NCBI GenBank assembly: GCA_016699815.1
Contig: CP065012.1
Location: 1,178,001 to 1,242,000 of the forward strand
Length of the DNA: 64,000 bases
Direction: 5' to 3'
Origin: Chitinophagaceae bacterium
GTDB taxonomy: Bacteria; Bacteroidota; Bacteroidia; Chitinophagales; Chitinophagaceae
Shown: one piece after another, positions 49,699-58,766 of the stretch
Numbering within the stretch: position 1 is the first letter of the stretch
Layout: each line of letters starts with the position of its first letter
Notes under the pieces: generated by a model
What the model was told of the DNA's origin: nothing
The model's input: only the letters and a program-made list of their open reading frames with translations
Databases searched by the model: none
Translations under genes and position numbers: made by a program

Positions 49699-51210
49699 AA
49701 CGACAAGAAAATAATTTTAATTATTATGGATGGCTGGGGACTTGGAAAAATTAAAAAAAGCGATGCTATTCAACATGCAAAAGTGCCATTTGTTGATTCT
49801 TTATATAATCAATATCCCAATAATACACTTGTTGCCTGTGGCCAGGCAGTAGGGCTGCCCGATGGCCAAATGGGCAATAGCGAAGTAGGGCATTTAAACC
49901 TTGGCGCCGGCCGCATTGTTTACCAGGAGTTGGAAAGGGTAAACCAGGCAATAAAAACCGGTGAACTCCAAAATAATCCTCAAATTTTAGCAGCAATAAA
50001 CTATGCACAACAAAACAATAGAAAACTCCACCTGCTGGGCCTTTTAAGCGATGGCGGTGTGCATTCCCATATCCATCACTTAAAAGCCATAGTATCGGTA
50101 TGTGCACAAAAAAAATTACAAAATGTGTTTGTGCATGCATTTACTGATGGCAGGGATACCGATCCAAAAAGCGGGATGGGATTTATAGGCGATTTACAAA
50201 ATCATTTAAATAAAACAACAGGAAAAATTGCTTCGGTAACCGGAAGATATTTTGCCATGGACAGGGATAAAAGATGGGAGCGCATAAAAATTGCTTATGA
50301 AGCTTTGGTAAACGGTACCGGTGCTGCAAGCAATAATATTTTAGAAAGCATACTGGCTTCTTACCAAAGCAATGTTACCGATGAGTTTATAATGCCCATT
50401 ATAAATACCGCCTGCAATGGTAAAATTGAAGCCCATGATGCCGTAATATGTTTTAATTTTCGTACCGACCGTTGCCGGGAAATTACACAAGTGCTCACAC
50501 AAAAAGATATGCCGGAGTACCAAATGAAAACTTTGCCGCTCCAGTATACTACCATGACGGTTTACGACCATACTTTTAAAAATGTTAATACCGTTTTTCA
50601 AAACGATGATTTAAAGCAAACGCTGGGAGAAGTATTATCCGCAGCCGGTAAAACACAATTAAGAATTGCCGAAACAGAAAAATATCCGCATGTAAGTTTT
50701 TTCTTTAGTGGCGGAAGGGAAGTACCTTTTGAAGGAGAAAAAAGAATAATGATACCATCGCCCAAAGTGGCAACATACGATTTACAACCACAAATGAGTG
50801 CGCCGGAAGTAACAGAAGCCGTGTTAAAAGAAATCAACAATAATCCACCCGATTTTATTTGCCTCAACTTTGCCAATGCAGATATGGTGGGGCATACCGG
50901 TGTATGGCCTGCCATTATTAAAGCGGTGGAAACAGTGGACCATTGTGTAGCACAGGTTGTAAAAGCTGCTTTAGAAAAAGATTATTGTATTTTTCTTACG
51001 GCCGACCATGGCAATGCCGATTTTGCCATTAATGAAGATGGCTCACCCAATACCGCACATACATTAAACTTAGTGCCTCTTTTTGTAATAGATAAAAACT
51101 GGAAAGGAAACGTTCAGCCAGGTAAATTAGGCGATATTGCCCCAAGCATTTTAACCATGATGGATATTCCTGTACCTGCAGCAATGACAGGAAATGTTTT
51201 AGTAAAATAA
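49696..51210 (+). CDS. gpmI: 2,3-bisphosphoglycerate-independent phosphoglycerate mutase
   Basis: A 504-aa glycolytic enzyme that interconverts 3- and 2-phosphoglycerate with two Mn ions. S62 in MGNSEVGHLNLGAGR is the phosphorylated serine; MDGWG, HAFTDGRDTDP, GRYFAMDRDKRWER and TADHGNAD are metal- and substrate-binding motifs. Length is normal. A repeat structure overlaps the start. It is monocistronic, followed by a 176-bp gap before the sigma factor. Confidence 0.96.
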   Translation: MNDKKIILIIMDGWGLGKIKKSDAIQHAKVPFVDSLYNQYPNNTLVACGQAVGLPDGQMGNSEVGHLNLGAGRIVYQELERVNQAIKTGELQNNPQILAAINYAQQNNRKLHLLGLLSDGGVHSHIHHLKAIVSVCAQKKLQNVFVHAFTDGRDTDPKSGMGFIGDLQNHLNKTTGKIASVTGRYFAMDRDKRWERIKIAYEALVNGTGAASNNILESILASYQSNVTDEFIMPIINTACNGKIEAHDAVICFNFRTDRCREITQVLTQKDMPEYQMKTLPLQYTTMTVYDHTFKNVNTVFQNDDLKQTLGEVLSAAGKTQLRIAETEKYPHVSFFFSGGREVPFEGEKRIMIPSPKVATYDLQPQMSAPEVTEAVLKEINNNPPDFICLNFANADMVGHTGVWPAIIKAVETVDHCVAQVVKAALEKDYCIFLTADHGNADFAINEDGSPNTAHTLNLVPLFVIDKNWKGNVQPGKLGDIAPSILTMMDIPVPAAMTGNVLVK

Positions 51211-51386
51211 TAAATTAGCTTTCCTGCTAGAGTTATAAATTTAATAATAAATAATATTATTATCTATATTTTTCTTTTTATCAATCTTTAATATTCGTTT
51301 CTGTATCGTTTAATTGAAATAGTACCATGCAGCATATCGTATGGTATTTATGTCTAACTTTAGGGTGTAGCAATCCAAAAAAATTT

Positions 51387-51962
51387 ATGACCATAGAGCA
51401 AATGCTTTCAGGATGCATTGCCAACAATGCTGCGGCACAGGAAGCGCTTTATCACCGCTTCAGTCCTAAAATGCTGGGAGTATGTTACCGCTTTGCCAAA
51501 AACCGGGAAGATGCAGAAGACATGCTCCAGGAAGGTTTTATAAAAGTATTTATGCAAATACAGCAGTTTAGGGGCGAGGGTTCGCTGGAGGGATGGATAC
51601 GCCGCATTGTGGTACACACCTGCATCAATATCCTTAAAAAGAACAAAAAATTTAACGAAAGCGTGGATATAATCCATGCAAACGGATTAATGGGTAAAGA
51701 TGATTTTATTCCTTCTATTATCCAGGCAAAACAAGTTGTGGAATGTATCAGGGCTTTACCACTGGGGTATAAAACAGTGTTGAATTTATATGCACTAGAA
51801 GGGTTTTCTCATAAAGAAATAGGTGAAATATTAGATATAGAAGAAAGTACCAGCCGCAGCCAGTACACCCGTGCCAGGATAATGCTGGAAGATATGCTGG
51901 TGAAGAAAAATATCATTCATAAAAATACCATAAAATTAAAAGCACTTAGAGCCGTGCAATAG
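51387..51962 (+). CDS. ECF RNA polymerase sigma factor
   Basis: A 191-aa sigma-70 family ECF factor. Region 2: LYHRFSPKMLGVCYRFAKNREDAEDMLQEGFIKVF, with LEGWIRRIVVHTCINILKK; region 4: RALPLGYKTVLNLYALEGFSHKEIGEIL and ESTSRSQYTRARIMLEDML. I use the ATG at 51387 (MTIEQML); the frame is open from 51327 but the extra 20 residues do not resemble sigma factors. It is followed 37 bp later by a gene for a membrane-spanning protein that is probably its regulator. The target promoters are unknown; in P. gingivalis an ECF factor (SigP) controls T9SS genes, and gldKLMN lies ~4 kb away. Confidence 0.9.
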   Translation: MTIEQMLSGCIANNAAAQEALYHRFSPKMLGVCYRFAKNREDAEDMLQEGFIKVFMQIQQFRGEGSLEGWIRRIVVHTCINILKKNKKFNESVDIIHANGLMGKDDFIPSIIQAKQVVECIRALPLGYKTVLNLYALEGFSHKEIGEILDIEESTSRSQYTRARIMLEDMLVKKNIIHKNTIKLKALRAVQ

Positions 51963-51999
51963 TGCTTTTGCATTACCGGTTATAACGCTTAATGTGAAG

Positions 52000-53499
52000 A
52001 TGGAAAAGAAATTTTATAACGAAGATTTTGAACAGTTCCTAAGAGAGAGTGTAGAAAGCTTTCAGATGTTTCCCTCAAGGAAGGTTTGGTATGGAATTTA
52101 TAACGACCTCCATCCGTCCAAAAAATGGCCTTCGCTGGCAATTACTTTATTACTGGTTTCTGCCGTTTTATTCTTAGGCATTTCCAACAATAATTCTATA
52201 AACAGGGATACACAAAAAAAATCGGCAACACTATTGCGTCCTCAACACAAAAACACTAAAGACCATAATAGCAGCCCGTTAATTGCAGCAATAAATAATC
52301 AAAAAAACATTTTCTACATTTCCCAAAACCCTATTACTGAAAATAGGGTTACCATTAAAGATCAATTGCCACAACAACAGCAAGGCAACGTATTTGCAAC
52401 ATCCGGAAATGCAACTGCAACCCTACTTGTTGAAATTCCACAGCAATTAGAAACAGGAGCCATACTTGCCCCTATGGCAGAAAGAAATACCCAGACTATA
52501 GTATTATTAAAAGAAACAGGCGCTACAACAAATACACGGGCACAATCTGCCGAAACTGCTGAAGAAGATAACGAAATCATCGGCAATAATTTTGTCTCAG
52601 CAAATATTGAAACCCAGCAAACAAGCTTGGCCAATTTACCCTTGCAGCAAAATGTAAAAAAACCTTTGGCAGAAAAAACATACGCTTTGCAAAAAGAAGA
52701 AGACCGTAAATGGGTGGAAAACTATGCTTTTTATAATAAGCCTGCACAAAAAAGATGGAAATCCAGGTCGTTACTTTCTTTTTATATAACTCCATCTGTT
52801 GGGTTCAGGACTTTTGAAGCAAAAAACAATTTACAGCCAAGCAATTCTTCAATTACGGTTAACAACAATAGCTTTAACCGGGATATTAAAGATTACATCA
52901 GCCAGGCTTCTGCCGTAAACCTTGAAGTAGGCTCCATGCTTCTTTACAGCCTTTCAAAAAATATTAGAATAAAAGCTGGCTTGCAGTTTAATTTCAGCAA
53001 CTATTTATCTTTTGCAGAGCAGCTATCCCACACTACACAAACTACGTTATTGTTAAAAACCGACAATGGACAAATTGATGAAGTGCCGGTTACTACTATG
53101 TATAAAAACAATTACAGCAACCCTTATGCACTAAGCAGAATCAATAATAAATCCCTCCAGTTATCTGTACCCATTGGCGCCGAATATAAAGTAGCCGGTA
53201 ACAAAAAACTTAAATGGTACACTGGCGCAACCATACAACCTACTTTAATTACAGGTGGCAATGCTTATGCCATTTCTGCCGATAAAAGGTATTATGCTGA
53301 GTACTCATCTTTATTGCGTAAATTAAATGTAAATACGGCTGTTGAAACCTATTTAAGTTATACAACTGCTAATGGTGCATCGGTAATTGTGGGCCCGCAG
53401 GTAAGGTACCAGTTGTTTTCCAGCTACATCAACCGTTACCTCTACTCCGAAAAAAGGTACAATGTGGGTATTAAAATCGGCTTTACTACAAATTTTTAA
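52000..53499 (+). CDS. Putative trans-envelope protein: cytoplasmic N-terminus, one TM helix, linker, outer-membrane barrel
   Basis: A 499-aa protein of no recognised full-length family. Residues 1-42 are charged and soluble (FYNEDFEQFLRESVESFQMF, then SRKVWYGIYNDLHP), with no signal peptide before them. Residues 43-62 form one hydrophobic helix (WPSLAITLLLVSAVLFLGIS). Residues ~63-260 are a low-complexity, N/Q/T-rich linker. Residues ~262-499 show alternating strands ending in an aromatic residue (KIGFTTNF), as in OmpW/PorT-like barrels. Gene order after an ECF sigma factor suggests the N-terminus acts as an anti-sigma domain controlled from the outer membrane (inference). Start: ATG at 52000 or GTG at 51994. 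Confidence 0.7.
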   Translation: MEKKFYNEDFEQFLRESVESFQMFPSRKVWYGIYNDLHPSKKWPSLAITLLLVSAVLFLGISNNNSINRDTQKKSATLLRPQHKNTKDHNSSPLIAAINNQKNIFYISQNPITENRVTIKDQLPQQQQGNVFATSGNATATLLVEIPQQLETGAILAPMAERNTQTIVLLKETGATTNTRAQSAETAEEDNEIIGNNFVSANIETQQTSLANLPLQQNVKKPLAEKTYALQKEEDRKWVENYAFYNKPAQKRWKSRSLLSFYITPSVGFRTFEAKNNLQPSNSSITVNNNSFNRDIKDYISQASAVNLEVGSMLLYSLSKNIRIKAGLQFNFSNYLSFAEQLSHTTQTTLLLKTDNGQIDEVPVTTMYKNNYSNPYALSRINNKSLQLSVPIGAEYKVAGNKKLKWYTGATIQPTLITGGNAYAISADKRYYAEYSSLLRKLNVNTAVETYLSYTTANGASVIVGPQVRYQLFSSYINRYLYSEKRYNVGIKIGFTTNF

Positions 53500-53533
53500 T
53501 TCTTTTAAGCAGCTATCGGCAAAGCTTTGTGCT

Positions 53534-53541
53534 TAATTTTG
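53534..53541 (+). promoter_or_regulatory. -7 box TAATTTTG before the lipoprotein/uvrC unit
   Basis: A full TAnnTTTG match 12 bp before the ATG at 53554. No clear -33 element. It supports the downstream start and a separate promoter for the lipoprotein and uvrC. Confidence 0.4.
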
Positions 53542-53553
53542 CAAAAAAGTTTT

Positions 53554-54168
53554 ATGAAATATTGGAATTTACCAGTTGCATCAACCTGCATCTTATTGGT
53601 ATCCTGTTTGCAACAACAAGCGCCAAAAATAATTTCTGTAACAGCAGATTCAACTACTGCCACTATAAAACCAGCAAAAAAAGACAGTAACTACTTTCCC
53701 GTAACGGCCTACCTTAAAGGGCAAATTGCCTCCATCAAATCGGGGAATATAAATCCGTTGCAAGTAGTAAAGCAAGGCGCCAAAACAGATTCATCATGGC
53801 TTAAAACAGCCCAGTTGGAAGAAAGCTTAAGCGAATTTTTAACGCCAGAAATTGATACCGTAAATATGAAGGCGCTTTTTTCTCAAAATTCTTTCCTTGA
53901 TCAAACCATTAATGCCTTCACCTTTACCTACGACCCAATAGTTGCTTTGCCAGATAGTATAGCATTTAAGCATTGGGATGTATATATTGACCCTGAAAAA
54001 TCAACGGTAAGCAAAGTATATTTAATAAAAAATAAAGATGGAGGAAAACGCCTATTGCAATTAACCTGGCGCAATAACAGCTCTGCAAAAATTGTAAGTA
54101 TTCTCAACAAGCCCGATGGCAGCAGCGCAATAGAAAAAGAAACTACCATTACCTGGAACTTTAATTAG
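53554..54168 (+). CDS. Hypothetical lipoprotein
   Basis: A 204-aa predicted lipoprotein with signal MKYWNLPVASTCILLVSC and lipobox C18. The ATG at 53554 is preferred to 53527 because it begins the signal. The mature part is soluble, with FPVTAYLKGQIASIKSGNINPLQVV and a beta-rich C-terminal half (KVYLIKNKDGGKRLLQLTWRNNS). I do not recognise the family, although similar lipoproteins occur next to uvrC in related bacteria. It ends 1 bp before the uvrC start, so the two are co-transcribed. Confidence 0.68.
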   Translation: MKYWNLPVASTCILLVSCLQQQAPKIISVTADSTTATIKPAKKDSNYFPVTAYLKGQIASIKSGNINPLQVVKQGAKTDSSWLKTAQLEESLSEFLTPEIDTVNMKALFSQNSFLDQTINAFTFTYDPIVALPDSIAFKHWDVYIDPEKSTVSKVYLIKNKDGGKRLLQLTWRNNSSAKIVSILNKPDGSSAIEKETTITWNFN

Positions 54169-54169
54169 G

Positions 54170-55966
54170 ATGAAACCTGTAGAATATTCTAAAATATCAG
54201 GGAGCATACCAACGGCGCCGGGCATCTATAAATATTTTGATGTCAATGGTAAATTAATGTATGTAGGCAAGGCCAAAAATTTAAGAAAAAGAGTGAGTAG
54301 CTATTTTGTTAAAAACAAAACAAGTTATAAAACCATAGAGCTGGTTCGCCGCATACACAAAATTGAATTTACTATTGTAAACAATGAACAGGATGCTTTT
54401 TTGCTGGAAAACTCCCTCATAAAAGAATACCAGCCCATTTTTAACATCAACCTCAAAGACGATAAAACTTACCCTTTTATAGTGGTTAAAAAAGAACCCT
54501 TCCCCAGGGTTTTTTTTACCCGTAAAAAAATTGCCGATGGCTCCACTTATTTTGGGCCCTATACTTCGGTAAGTAAAGTAAGGGAGTTGCTGGAATTAAT
54601 TAAACAAAATATACCGCTACGTAACTGCAAGCTCAATTTAAACGAAAAAAATATTAAGGCCGGCAAGTTTAAAGTATGCCTGGAGTACCACCTGGGCAAT
54701 TGCAAAGGCCCTTGCGAAGGCCTGCAAAGCGCCGAAGATTATGCCGAAGGTATTGCCCAACTGAGCCATTTACTAAAAGGAAACCTTCAACCGGTTTTTC
54801 ATTATTTAAAAGAACAGGTAAAGCAACACAGCAATAATTTAGCTTATGAAAAAGCCGCTTATTATCAAAGTAAAATTAACGACCTTAAGAATTATCAATC
54901 TTCCTCTACCGTTGTAAATACCCGTACCGGAACCGTGGATGTATTTAGCATTATGGAAGAAGAAAACACGGTTTTTATAAATTACCTTGCCGTAAACAAT
55001 GGTACAATTATTCAAACCAAAACCATTACCCTGCAAAAAAAGCTGGAAGAAACGCCGCAGGAAATTTTACCTTTAGCAATTGCCAGCCTAAGAAAAACTT
55101 TTGAAAGCGAAGCCAAAGAACTTATACTACCTTTTAATTTAGCGTATCCGGAAGAAGGAATAAAGATTACCACACCAAAAGCAGGCAATAAAAAAAAGTT
55201 GCTTGATTTATCTTTAAAAAACACACAGTTTTATATACAGGATTATAAAGCAAAAAAAGCATTGCAACTCATAGCGCCTACTCCAAATGATTCCCTGGGG
55301 TATTTAAAAGAACTGCAGCAAAACCTTTCCTTACCTGCATTACCGCTGCATATTGAATGTTTTGATAACTCCAATTTTCAGGGTAGTTACCCGGTTGCCG
55401 CAATGGTGTGTTTTAAAAATGGCTTACCAAGTAAAAACGATTACCGGCATTACAATATAAAATCGGTAAAAGGCATTAACGATTTTGCCTCAATGGCAGA
55501 AGTGGTTCACAGGCGTTATAAAAGATTATTGGCAGAGCAACAGGAACTTCCTCAACTGGTGATTATAGACGGTGGCAAAGGCCAGTTAAGCGCAGCATGG
55601 CAAAGCATAATGGAATTGGGTTTAACCGGTAAAATGACTTTAGTGGGCCTGGCAAAAAAACAAGAGGAAATTTTTTTTATTGCTGATAATGAACCCGTGC
55701 ATTTACCCTGGGATAGCGAAAGCCTTAAACTGGTAAGGAGAATAAGAGATGAGGTACACAGGTTTGGTATAAGCTTTCATCGCAACAAAAGAAGTAAGGG
55801 CGCTTTTAATAATGAGCTGGATGGTATTAAAGGCATAGGCAAGCAAACCATTGATGCGTTATTGAAACACTTTAAATCTGTAAAAAAAATAAAAGCAGCT
55901 TCGCTGGAAGAGTTGAAGAAAATAACCGGCGCTGCAAAAGCTGCATTAATTAAAGAAAATAGTTAA
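54170..55966 (+). CDS. uvrC: Excinuclease ABC subunit C
   Basis: A 598-aa nuclease that makes both cuts in nucleotide-excision repair. N-terminal GIY-YIG domain (GIYKYFD ... LMYVGKAKNLRKRV), a four-cysteine Fe-S cluster site C153, C170, C178, C182, an RNase H-like domain with IECFDNSNFQG and VIIDGGKGQL, and a C-terminal helix-hairpin-helix pair (LDGIKGIGKQTIDALLKHF). The cysteine spacing 17-8-4 is a little wider than in E. coli. Length is normal. A terminator follows the stop. Confidence 0.96.
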   Translation: MKPVEYSKISGSIPTAPGIYKYFDVNGKLMYVGKAKNLRKRVSSYFVKNKTSYKTIELVRRIHKIEFTIVNNEQDAFLLENSLIKEYQPIFNINLKDDKTYPFIVVKKEPFPRVFFTRKKIADGSTYFGPYTSVSKVRELLELIKQNIPLRNCKLNLNEKNIKAGKFKVCLEYHLGNCKGPCEGLQSAEDYAEGIAQLSHLLKGNLQPVFHYLKEQVKQHSNNLAYEKAAYYQSKINDLKNYQSSSTVVNTRTGTVDVFSIMEEENTVFINYLAVNNGTIIQTKTITLQKKLEETPQEILPLAIASLRKTFESEAKELILPFNLAYPEEGIKITTPKAGNKKKLLDLSLKNTQFYIQDYKAKKALQLIAPTPNDSLGYLKELQQNLSLPALPLHIECFDNSNFQGSYPVAAMVCFKNGLPSKNDYRHYNIKSVKGINDFASMAEVVHRRYKRLLAEQQELPQLVIIDGGKGQLSAAWQSIMELGLTGKMTLVGLAKKQEEIFFIADNEPVHLPWDSESLKLVRRIRDEVHRFGISFHRNKRSKGAFNNELDGIKGIGKQTIDALLKHFKSVKKIKAASLEELKKITGAAKAALIKENS

Positions 55967-55974
55967 AAAAAAAA

Positions 55975-56003
55975 GGGCCAGGATAGAAATCCAGCCCGTT
56001 TTT
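55975..56003 (+). terminator. Terminator of uvrC
   Basis: GGGC and GCCC, extended by GGAT/ATCC after a small bulge and closed by an AGAA loop, are followed by CGTTTTTA. It lies 8 bp after the uvrC stop, facing the gldN terminator. Confidence 0.7.
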
Positions 56004-56097
56004 AAAATCCAATATCCTATGAAAAACCGATGTAAAAGTATAGGGGAATGGCATACCAAACAATACCCAATTTTAGGTATTTTATGAATATTTTACC

Positions 56098-56132
56098 TGC
56101 AAAAAATAAAAAATCCCCGAAAACGGGGAGTT
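56098..56132 (-). terminator. Terminator of the gldKLMN operon
   Basis: TCCCCG-AAAA-CGGGGA (56114-56129) forms a 6-bp GC-rich hairpin. Read on the - strand it is followed by a T-rich run (ATTTTTTATTTTTT). It sits 25 bp after the gldN stop. Confidence 0.85.
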
Positions 56133-56156
56133 TTAGTAATTATATATTTATTAATA

Positions 56157-57182
56157 TTAATAACTCCAGAGATCCTGCTCGTAGTTAAATACCTTTTCTT
56201 TAATGTTTTCGCCTTCGAGCAATTGAAGAATTGGGTTGGTTTCAAAACCTTTATAATTGGCAATATTCAGGTTGTAGGGATTATCCAACGTAGTTTTAAT
56301 AATACGGCCATAAAACATACGGCTTTCAAAAAGCTCTTCCCAGCTCATTCTTGCACCATAGTTTTTACCGTTATATACTTCGTACTTGGCAAATATTGAT
56401 CTCATATCGGGGTAGTAAACCCAAAAAAGTTCCGACTCACCAATATCCAATCCTTGCGGGGTAATTACCCTTTTAACCGGTGCAATTCCTAAAATCCTCC
56501 AAAAAAGGCGTGAGCTTTCTTTATCGAAAATCACTTCTTCTTTTATGCGGAACTTATAGATAGAATCGAGGTTAATTTCATTACGCATTTTCTTGGTGCC
56601 AATTAGTTCACCGTTTTCGTTATACTGAGGAACCTCTACTTCTGGACCGGCAACTACTTTTGCCACTTCAGAAACGGTCATTGGTGTGGTAAACCTGTCA
56701 TCCATACTATTGAAAACAGTTACGGCGCTATCTTGTATAGCCTGTAGCAATATGGAAATAAAACGCTGGTTGCCGTTATCTTCATCCATAGAATAGCGGA
56801 AAGGCAGGTTTATTTTTTCCCTCGAATCAATTTCTCTCCATATCTTATGGCGATAAACGGCATCGTCGGCACGCAGGTGTTCATAAGGCAAAGGCGTACG
56901 ATCCCTAAGTTCTGAGGTTTCTACAGCCTCATCAGGGCGAAGGGATTTTGCCACTTTTTTAATAGGAAGTGTATCTATTTCTACAGGCGCCTGCACCACA
57001 GCCACGGTATCAATTGTTGCCGTTGTGGGCTGAATTTTTGCCTTTGTTTTTGTTTTTGTTGTACGCTTGGTAGAGCTACGTTTTTTAGGCCCTTTCTTTT
57101 TCTTTTGCTGGGCAAATGCCGTATCGGCAATACCGCCAAAAATTACAGCAAACAACAAAATTTTCCATAATTGCTTTTTCAT
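56157..57182 (-). CDS. gldN: Gliding motility / T9SS protein GldN
   Basis: A 341-aa exported protein with a signal peptide (cut after A24, TAFAQQ) and then a very basic stretch (residues 27-50, KKKKGPKKRSSTKRTTKT). The mature domain has the GldN/PorN pattern: LPYEHLRADDAVYRHKIWREID, NLPFRYSMDEDNGNQRFISIL, YKFRIKEEVIFDKESSRLFWRI and ESELFWVYYPDMR. GldN/PorN forms the periplasmic ring with GldK and binds GldM. It is the last gene of gldKLMN, 17 bp after gldM. Confidence 0.92.
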   Translation of the reverse strand: MKKQLWKILLFAVIFGGIADTAFAQQKKKKGPKKRSSTKRTTKTKTKAKIQPTTATIDTVAVVQAPVEIDTLPIKKVAKSLRPDEAVETSELRDRTPLPYEHLRADDAVYRHKIWREIDSREKINLPFRYSMDEDNGNQRFISILLQAIQDSAVTVFNSMDDRFTTPMTVSEVAKVVAGPEVEVPQYNENGELIGTKKMRNEINLDSIYKFRIKEEVIFDKESSRLFWRILGIAPVKRVITPQGLDIGESELFWVYYPDMRSIFAKYEVYNGKNYGARMSWEELFESRMFYGRIIKTTLDNPYNLNIANYKGFETNPILQLLEGENIKEKVFNYEQDLWSY

Positions 57183-57199
57183 AGTATTTTATTAAAATA

Positions 57200-58717
57200 T
57201 TAATAAAGGGTTATTGATCTTTCATCAATAGACCGTACACCATCCGGACCCTGAACTTTAATGTTTACAAATGTTATTGAAGAACCCGGGCCGCACCTTG
57301 CCATTTGTGCTTTAATTGAGATAAGGTTGTTATTCGTAATAGACCCCTGTTGAACACTCGGAAAATTAGCGCCGGAAAAATATACATTGGCACTAACGAT
57401 ATTAAACTTCAGGTCAAAATCAAAATTTTCCAGTTCTGCACGGCAAAAATCCTGGTTTTTAAATTCAATAGCAGGAACACGGGCCTTACCGGTACCAATT
57501 TTAAAAATAGGATCAGGAATTCTTTTTACCCTAAATTCAAAAGTGGAAGGTTTGCCATCGGCAGTAACGGTTATGCTTGCTTTACCAAGCTGGGATACCT
57601 TTACCGTTCTGTTTGATCCACTGCCGCTTATTGCACCGCCGCTCATGGTTACGTTTGTTTTATCCCAGCCTGTAGGCGAACCAATGGTAACCGGGTTGTC
57701 TACGCCAATATAAAACACGTTCATTTTGTCCAGCATTACGGCTGCTCCGCCGGGGGTGCCAATGGTATATTCTACTTCTTTGGTTTCTACTTTTTCGTTA
57801 CCATCCTGGTCTTTATAGCGTATGGTTACCGGTACTTTTCTAATTCCCTGGCCGGAGGCCTGGAATTTATAGATACCCTGTCCATCTACAGTAGGTACAG
57901 ATGCGCCACCAATTGTTATTTGAGGAGCAGCACCAGAGCTGTAAGCGCCAATTCCTGCGGTAATGGTTACTTCCTGGCCGGGCATTACATAATTAGAACT
58001 TTGGCCAAGCAACACACCCGTTTTATCGAACCTTACTTTTACTTCACCTACTTTATTATGGCAGTAGGATACAATTTCATGCTCAGAGTTTTTTACATTG
58101 TTTTGAAATTTGCTGAGCAAGGTAAGCGCTGCCACTGTTGGCGTCATGTGAAAAAAGGCTTCGGTAAACCCCTTGGCTTTACCATCCTGCCCAACCTGCG
58201 GCGAGGTATCCACCGGGAAGTTTTTTTCAAATTCAGTTTTAATCGAAGGGTCAATGTTGAGCATTGCCGCTTTATATTCTTTTAATTTCTTTTCCAGTTC
58301 CGGGCCCTTATTGCTTCCGCCGGGGCCACTACCAAATAAACGGGTTGCTGCTTCAAGGTCGTCTTCCTTATATTGTTCAGCACCATCTACCAGTTTTAAG
58401 TCTGCTTCTTTCTTTAAATCTGCTTTCAATTGATTAATATACGTATCCATTTCTGCAGATAGCTTTTTTGCCAATTCAGCTTTTTCGTTCCAGAGTTTTG
58501 CTTTTTCGGCAGTTGTAGGGTCGTTTACTTTGCTTAGGAGAGATTTATACAACACATCATTTGACTGAGTGATGCTAGCGTTAGATACACCCAGGCTTTT
58601 ATCCACCACTTTAAAAGCGTTGAGAATTTCGGATGATACGTTTAATGCAAGTAGCGCTGTAAGCACCAAATACATCAGGTTGATCATCTTTTGCCTGGGC
58701 TCTTTAGGTAAAGCCAT
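57200..58717 (-). CDS. gldM: Gliding motility / T9SS motor protein GldM
   Basis: A 505-aa protein with an N-terminal inner-membrane helix (about 11-30; ALPKEPRQKMINLMYLVLTALLALNVSSE) and a long periplasmic part with GldM's four domains: a helical D1 (~35-215, ending FFHMTPTVAALTLLSKFQNNV) and beta-rich D2-D4. With GldL it forms the proton-driven motor of type IX secretion and gliding and passes force to the GldK/GldN ring. Length fits GldM/PorM. It lies between gldL (49-bp gap) and gldN (17-bp gap). Confidence 0.93.
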   Translation of the reverse strand: MALPKEPRQKMINLMYLVLTALLALNVSSEILNAFKVVDKSLGVSNASITQSNDVLYKSLLSKVNDPTTAEKAKLWNEKAELAKKLSAEMDTYINQLKADLKKEADLKLVDGAEQYKEDDLEAATRLFGSGPGGSNKGPELEKKLKEYKAAMLNIDPSIKTEFEKNFPVDTSPQVGQDGKAKGFTEAFFHMTPTVAALTLLSKFQNNVKNSEHEIVSYCHNKVGEVKVRFDKTGVLLGQSSNYVMPGQEVTITAGIGAYSSGAAPQITIGGASVPTVDGQGIYKFQASGQGIRKVPVTIRYKDQDGNEKVETKEVEYTIGTPGGAAVMLDKMNVFYIGVDNPVTIGSPTGWDKTNVTMSGGAISGSGSNRTVKVSQLGKASITVTADGKPSTFEFRVKRIPDPIFKIGTGKARVPAIEFKNQDFCRAELENFDFDLKFNIVSANVYFSGANFPSVQQGSITNNNLISIKAQMARCGPGSSITFVNIKVQGPDGVRSIDERSITLY

Positions 58718-58766
58718 GTTTTATAAGAATTATATTTTATGAATATTGTTTGGACATTTAAAATGA

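Noticed and set aside
51327..51386. Longer N-terminus of the ECF sigma factor
   Set aside because: The added 20 residues (MQHIVWYLCLTLGCSNPKKF) are unlike sigma region 2 and the ATG at 51387 gives the expected start.
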